Shown piece after piece: positions 6,615 through 9,932 of a stretch of DNA of 9,932 bases (within the stretch, counting starts at the first letter, position 1; every line of letters starts with the position of its first letter). Origin of the DNA: an uncultured Planctomycetota bacterium. Lineage in GTDB: Bacteria; Planctomycetota; UBA1135; GCA-002686595. The notes under the pieces were generated by a model that had not been told where the DNA came from, did no database searches, and worked only from the letters and a program-made list of their open reading frames with translations. The position numbers were made by a program, and so were the translations under genes. The stretch spans positions 1-9,932 of the forward strand of contig CAIKQM010000203.1 in NCBI GenBank assembly GCA_903829565.1. Direction: 5' to 3'.

Positions 6615-9053
6615 TTACAGATCCATCGCGGGGCGTACGCCTGTTTGGCGATCAGCGAAACGTGTGTCGACAAGTACGCGAGCCGTCATGCGCGCCTGCA
6701 TCGCCGTCGAACCATAGTGGCCACCACGCACCACCGGACGATCAGGCGTGCCGGTCATGGCCAAAGGCTGCACCCACTCAGCCAAGTTGCCCAACACATC
6801 GTGCAAGCCATAGGCATTGGGACGCAGCGTGGCCACGGGCAAAGGCACTTCCACGCCCGAACCACGCAGATTCGCAGCACCGATCAAAGAGCTGGGCTCG
6901 GTACCGGTCCACCAACGCGTTTGTGTGCGACCGCGAGCCGCATGCTCCCACTCCATCTCTGTGGGCAGCCGCAAGCCGGCCCGTGGCAAGAGACTCATGA
7001 GATCGTGCCAGCTGATGCTCTCCACTGGCAGGCGCGGTGAGCCCACATGCTGGGCTGGTTCGGTGCCATACAGCGCAGTCCATTGGGCCTGCGTCATCTC
7101 GCTCTTGGCGATCAGATAGGCTGTCAAGTTTACTTCACGGCGAGGCCACTCTTCCACACCCGCATCGGGATCGGCGCCTGGTCCCCGTCCATAGAGGGTG
7201 CCGAAGTGCGACACACCGCCCGGGATGAGGACCAAGACCATGGCGGCGTCATCCGCACCCACCAAACGACCCTGTACGTTGCGCGCGGGAAGTACACCGC
7301 TGCCCAGCAAGGCGTACTCTTCCAAACCGGACACGGGATCGGGGCCCAGAGGCCAGAGCTGACTCAGAGTTGCACGCGACCACGGCGACAAATGACCTTG
7401 GTAGCGCGGCGCTACAGCCAGACGAGCGTGGGTCGCCTCCCAGAGCTGGAGTGCTTGTGTCCGTAGTGCTTGCAACTGCGCCACTTTGTGTTGCGCGCGT
7501 ACCGCACTCGCAAGCGACGATCGTCCAACCGGATCCTGCAAAGCCTGAAGATCGGTCACCAATCCTGTCAAAAGCTCATGACGGAAGGACTGTTGCTCGT
7601 CTCGCGTCACGAGTCCGTCCAAACCCGCAAGCTGGTCTTCGTGCTGCTTGGCACGTGTCAAGAGACGTTGACAGCGCACTTGCCACTGCTCGATGTCTGC
7701 CAAGCGCTCCACTTGCGGAGGCCAGAACAACTCATCGGCTTGATCGCGCAGTTCTTGAGCCAAGACCGTATCGGACAGCGACAAGATCTCCTCGGCTGCC
7801 TTCGCGCGCCATGCAAACACCCCGATCGAAGCCAGCAGGGCCAGCCCCGCAAAGCTAAAGAGGACTCCACTGACCAAGCGGTTGCGACGCACCCACTTGG
7901 CCACATGCGGCGCGAAGCCCTGTTCATGCGCCGACACCACGCGTCCTTCGAGCCAAGCGCGCAGGTCCGCCAACACGTCCAGGGCACTGGCATAGCGCTG
8001 CGCAGCGGTGCGCTGCATCGCTCGCTGGCAAATGGACACCAACTCCGGGGGCGGTGGCGCGCTGGCCGTTAGCCGTCCACGCGCGTGGGATTGCGCCGGC
8101 GGGCCCGTACGCACTTGCTCGACGATGCTCGACGCGGAATCGCCTTCGTACGGCGCACGCCCGTAGAGCATGCGATAGAGGATCGCGCCGAGAGCGTAGA
8201 CGTCCGTGCGCGCCTCCACTTGCTCTTGGCGGCCATGCGCCTGTTCGGGGGCCATGTAGGCCGGCGTGCCCAGCAATGCTCCATTGGCGAGGTCGCGTGC
8301 AGCATCGACACCGGACGACCAACCACGGGCCAGGCCCCAATCGAGCACCACGACTTGGCCGCGTGCCCCGACCACGATGTTCTGCGGCTTGAGGTCGCGG
8401 TGCAGGACTTGATGTTCGTGCGCGTACGCGATGGCCTCGGTTACTTCGGCCAGAATGGCGATGGCCCGGGGCAGATGTGCGTAGGCGCTGGCGTCGGCCT
8501 GCGCTTCGTGCTGCTGCAGCCAGTGCTCGAGGGTACCCCCGCTCACCAAAGGCATGGTGAACCACGGTGAACCCTCGGCATCAAGGCCCAAGTCATGCAC
8601 GCCAACGATGTTCGGATGGCCCAATTGCGCCACCAAACGGGCTTCCTGCAGGAAGCGCCGCAAGGTTGCCGGGTCCAGACGTAAAGCAGACTTGACAGTC
8701 TTCCAAGCCACTTCGCGCTGCAACGTGGCGTCGTAAACACGCCAGACCTCGGCGTGGGCCGTGCGAGCGAGGCACTCCAACTTGCGGTAGCGCGTGGACT
8801 CCACGGGCAGACCTTCCAACAAGGCCTGCGCACGTTCCCGGTCCGGCACCGGCCGTTCGAGCTCATCCAAAGCCGTTTCCAAGCCTGTCAAACCGGCCAG
8901 CAAGTCCTCGGCCGTGCGCCACGCTGCGTGCATACGACGCAACTCGTCGGCGTGCTCTGGATGGGCACGCAGCCAATCCTCGACAGGTTCGGCTGTGCCG
9001 CGCTCCACGCGCTCGAGCCAGTCACCAAACAGACTCTCCGGTGTGTCGGACAT
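6615..9053 (-). CDS. Transmembrane Ser/Thr protein kinase fused to an FGE-sulfatase-like domain
   Basis: An 812-residue protein in four parts. Residues 1-88 are an acidic helical lead-in common in planctomycete kinases. The kinase domain (about 89-370) shows VAWK (K118), alpha-C E137, HRDLKPQN (218-225), DWG (238-240, for DFG) and GTPAYMAPEQ (262-271). A membrane helix spans about 394-415, and a helical, probably coiled segment follows at 416-545. The last part, about 603-812, is an FGE-sulfatase/SUMF1-like domain with GLRLPTEMEWEHAARG (693-708), GLHDVLGNLAEW (749-760) and VRGGHY (775-780). The kinase should be cytoplasmic and the FGE-like domain outside. Odd points: the glycine-rich loop reads ARTAHAEV with no glycine, and the FGE-like domain contains no cysteine, so it cannot use the Cys chemistry of true formylglycine-generating enzymes. 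The domain is more likely a ligand- or sugar-binding sensor. It heads a run with the DUF3137-like, lemA and methyltransferase-like genes, and is divergent from the PSCyt1 gene. Confidence 0.95.
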   Translation of the reverse strand: MSDTPESLFGDWLERVERGTAEPVEDWLRAHPEHADELRRMHAAWRTAEDLLAGLTGLETALDELERPVPDRERAQALLEGLPVESTRYRKLECLARTAHAEVWRVYDATLQREVAWKTVKSALRLDPATLRRFLQEARLVAQLGHPNIVGVHDLGLDAEGSPWFTMPLVSGGTLEHWLQQHEAQADASAYAHLPRAIAILAEVTEAIAYAHEHQVLHRDLKPQNIVVGARGQVVVLDWGLARGWSSGVDAARDLANGALLGTPAYMAPEQAHGRQEQVEARTDVYALGAILYRMLYGRAPYEGDSASSIVEQVRTGPPAQSHARGRLTASAPPPPELVSICQRAMQRTAAQRYASALDVLADLRAWLEGRVVSAHEQGFAPHVAKWVRRNRLVSGVLFSFAGLALLASIGVFAWRAKAAEEILSLSDTVLAQELRDQADELFWPPQVERLADIEQWQVRCQRLLTRAKQHEDQLAGLDGLVTRDEQQSFRHELLTGLVTDLQALQDPVGRSSLASAVRAQHKVAQLQALRTQALQLWEATHARLAVAPRYQGHLSPWSRATLSQLWPLGPDPVSGLEEYALLGSGVLPARNVQGRLVGADDAAMVLVLIPGGVSHFGTLYGRGPGADPDAGVEEWPRREVNLTAYLIAKSEMTQAQWTALYGTEPAQHVGSPRLPVESISWHDLMSLLPRAGLRLPTEMEWEHAARGRTQTRWWTGTEPSSLIGAANLRGSGVEVPLPVATLRPNAYGLHDVLGNLAEWVQPLAMTGTPDRPVVRGGHYGSTAMQARMTARVLVDTRFADRQTGVRPAMDL

Positions 9054-9070
9054 GTAGGACAGAGTTCAAC

Positions 9071-9083
9071 GCCCCAGAGGGGC
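9071..9083. repeat. Short inverted repeat in the divergent intergenic region
   Basis: GCCCC-AGA-GGGGC is a perfect 5-bp inverted repeat with a 3-base centre, lying between the kinase start (9053) and the PSCyt1 gene start (9110). It could be a regulator site or a small hairpin in a 5' leader. In GC-rich DNA a match of this size can occur by chance. Confidence 0.35.
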
Positions 9084-9090
9084 TGCGCTC

Positions 9091-9111
9091 CGCTACGATA
9101 GCGTGCGCTAT
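9091..9111. promoter_or_regulatory. Candidate operator: three alternating CGCTA half-sites reaching the start codon
   Basis: CGCTA (9091-9095), its reverse complement TAGCG (9099-9103) and CGCTA again (9106-9110) make two overlapping inverted repeats. The second extends to six bases per arm (ATAGCG-TG-CGCTAT, 9098-9111) and covers the first two bases of the PSCyt1 start codon. This resembles overlapping binding sites of a dimeric repressor. A weak -10-like TACGAT at 9094-9099 lies inside it. No Shine-Dalgarno site precedes the ATG, so the transcript may have a very short leader. Function is inferred from symmetry only. Confidence 0.4.
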
Positions 9112-9932
9112 GCAGCTCGCCCCCCTACGATTTGCGCTGCTCGCGCTGGCCACCAGCGTGTTGAGCGGATTTGTGCACGCACAGTCGGCAAGTCCGCGCA
9201 TCAGCTACGACCGCGATGTGCGTCCGATCTTGTCGGACCGCTGCTTTGCTTGTCACGGCATGGATGCAGCCAAGCGCGCTGCCGATCTGCGTCTCGATAG
9301 TGGCGAAGAAGCGCACAAGGATCGTGGAGGGTTGCGCGCGATCGCGCCAGGCAGTTTGAAGGACAGCGAAGTCTGGGCGCGCATCACCAGCACCGATCCT
9401 GACGATCACATGCCTCCGGCCGAGTCGAACAAGCGTTCGCTCGACGAGCGTGAACGCGAGATCATCCGTCAATGGATCGAACAAGGTGCCGAGTACGAGC
9501 CGCACTGGTCCTTCACAGCGCCCAAGCGGCCCTCCATGCCGGCCAATGCCAAGAGCCAGCATCCCGTGGATGCGTTGCTTGCGCTGTCGCCCGCCGCGCA
9601 GAAACTGGCTTCAGCACCGCGCGCCGACGAGGCCTTGTTGGTGCGCCGCTTGTACTTGGATTTGACTGGTTTGCCGCCCACGCCGGAAGAAGTGGCCCGC
9701 TACATGGCTGCGCCGCAGGCGGATCGCTGGCAGCGCTTGGCACAGCAGCTCATGACCGAGGAGCCGTACCGCACGCGCTATGCCGAGCGCATGGCCTTGC
9801 CTTGGTTGGATGCTGCGCGCTACGCCGATACGAACGGCATTCACATGGATGCGGGGCGCACGCTGTGGCCGTGGCGCGATTGGGTGCTGCAGGCGTACAA
9901 GCACAACATGCCCTTCGACCAGTTCGTGGTCG
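9110..9932 (+). CDS. Secreted PSCyt1/DUF1549 cytochrome-c-like protein, 5' part only
   Basis: The frame is open from ATG 9110 to the window end, giving 274 residues of what is probably a protein of 700 or more. A signal peptide is clear: hydrophobic core at about 7-21 and likely cleavage after VHA (residue 24). A heme-binding CFACH (C45, C48, H49) follows in the Planctomycete Cytochrome C (PSCyt1) setting RDVRPILSDRCFACHG, with M101 in DDHMPPAE as candidate sixth heme ligand. From about 174 the DUF1549 (PSCyt2) domain begins (LVRRLYLDLTGLPPTPEEV), continuing with MALPWLDAARYADTNG (228-243). In this family a DUF1553 domain normally follows, and many copies lie near sulfatase genes or DUF1501 genes. 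The role is not established; roles in polymer breakdown or electron transfer have been suggested. It should act in the periplasm. It is divergent from the kinase gene. Confidence 0.92.
   Translation, partial: MQLAPLRFALLALATSVLSGFVHAQSASPRISYDRDVRPILSDRCFACHGMDAAKRAADLRLDSGEEAHKDRGGLRAIAPGSLKDSEVWARITSTDPDDHMPPAESNKRSLDEREREIIRQWIEQGAEYEPHWSFTAPKRPSMPANAKSQHPVDALLALSPAAQKLASAPRADEALLVRRLYLDLTGLPPTPEEVARYMAAPQADRWQRLAQQLMTEEPYRTRYAERMALPWLDAARYADTNGIHMDAGRTLWPWRDWVLQAYKHNMPFDQFVV

Noticed and set aside
6605..6673. N-terminal extension of the DUF3137-like protein
   Set aside because: It overlaps the conserved end of the FGE-like domain in another frame. The membrane helix directly after ATG 6604 is the better start.
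8085..8570. Open frame of 161 codons on the plus strand inside the kinase gene
   Set aside because: It is opposite the kinase catalytic motifs and its translation has no coherent features.
9054..9099. Sigma-70-type promoter from TTCAAC/TTGAAC and TACGAT
   Set aside because: On the plus strand the spacing between the two elements is about 23 bp. On the minus strand a -10 at the proper distance would fall within the kinase gene. Only the weak -10-like site is mentioned, with the operator.

Overview
The window looks like a stretch of a Planctomycetota chromosome. Three things point there: a secreted protein that opens with a cytochrome-c-type CxxCH domain followed by a DUF1549 (PSCyt1/PSCyt2) region, a large Ser/Thr kinase fused through one membrane helix to an FGE-sulfatase (SUMF1-like) domain, and GC-rich DNA whose genes mostly lack strong Shine-Dalgarno sites. 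Genus cannot be read from the sequence. There is no rRNA, tRNA, CRISPR array, insertion sequence or convincing terminator, and coding sequence fills almost everything. The largest non-coding gap is the 56 bp at 9054-9109.

Layout. (1) 1-117: last 38 codons of an unidentified plus-strand gene. (2) 1155-124, minus: TPR-repeat protein with a secretion or lipoprotein-like N-terminus, convergent with (1) and divergent from (3). (3) 1165-4543, plus: a tight four-gene run of HAD-type hydrolase, MoxR AAA+ ATPase, nitrilase-fold glutaminase/amidase and NAD+ synthetase. The last three are joined by ATGA and GTGA stop/start overlaps. (4) 9053-4540, minus: a four-gene run of kinase-FGE fusion, membrane-anchored DUF3137-like protein, LemA protein and a degenerate methyltransferase-like protein. 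It has a 10-bp gap and then two TGATG overlaps. The runs in (3) and (4) converge, and their stop codons overlap at 4540-4543. (5) From 9110, plus: the start of the PSCyt1/DUF1549 gene, cut by the window end and divergent from the kinase.

How the genes may work together. The nitrilase-fold protein and NadE look like a two-polypeptide, glutamine-dependent NAD+ synthetase, instead of the usual single fused chain. The minus-strand run looks like a membrane-associated module: three of its four proteins have one membrane segment, and two of its enzyme-like parts are unusual. The kinase has lost all glycines of the P-loop, and the FGE domain has no cysteine. LemA next to DUF3137-like proteins is a recurrent but poorly understood pairing; coupling to a kinase-FGE sensor and a methyltransferase-like protein is the most interesting arrangement here. 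The 56-bp divergent region before the PSCyt1 gene contains overlapping inverted repeats that reach into its start codon, a candidate operator.
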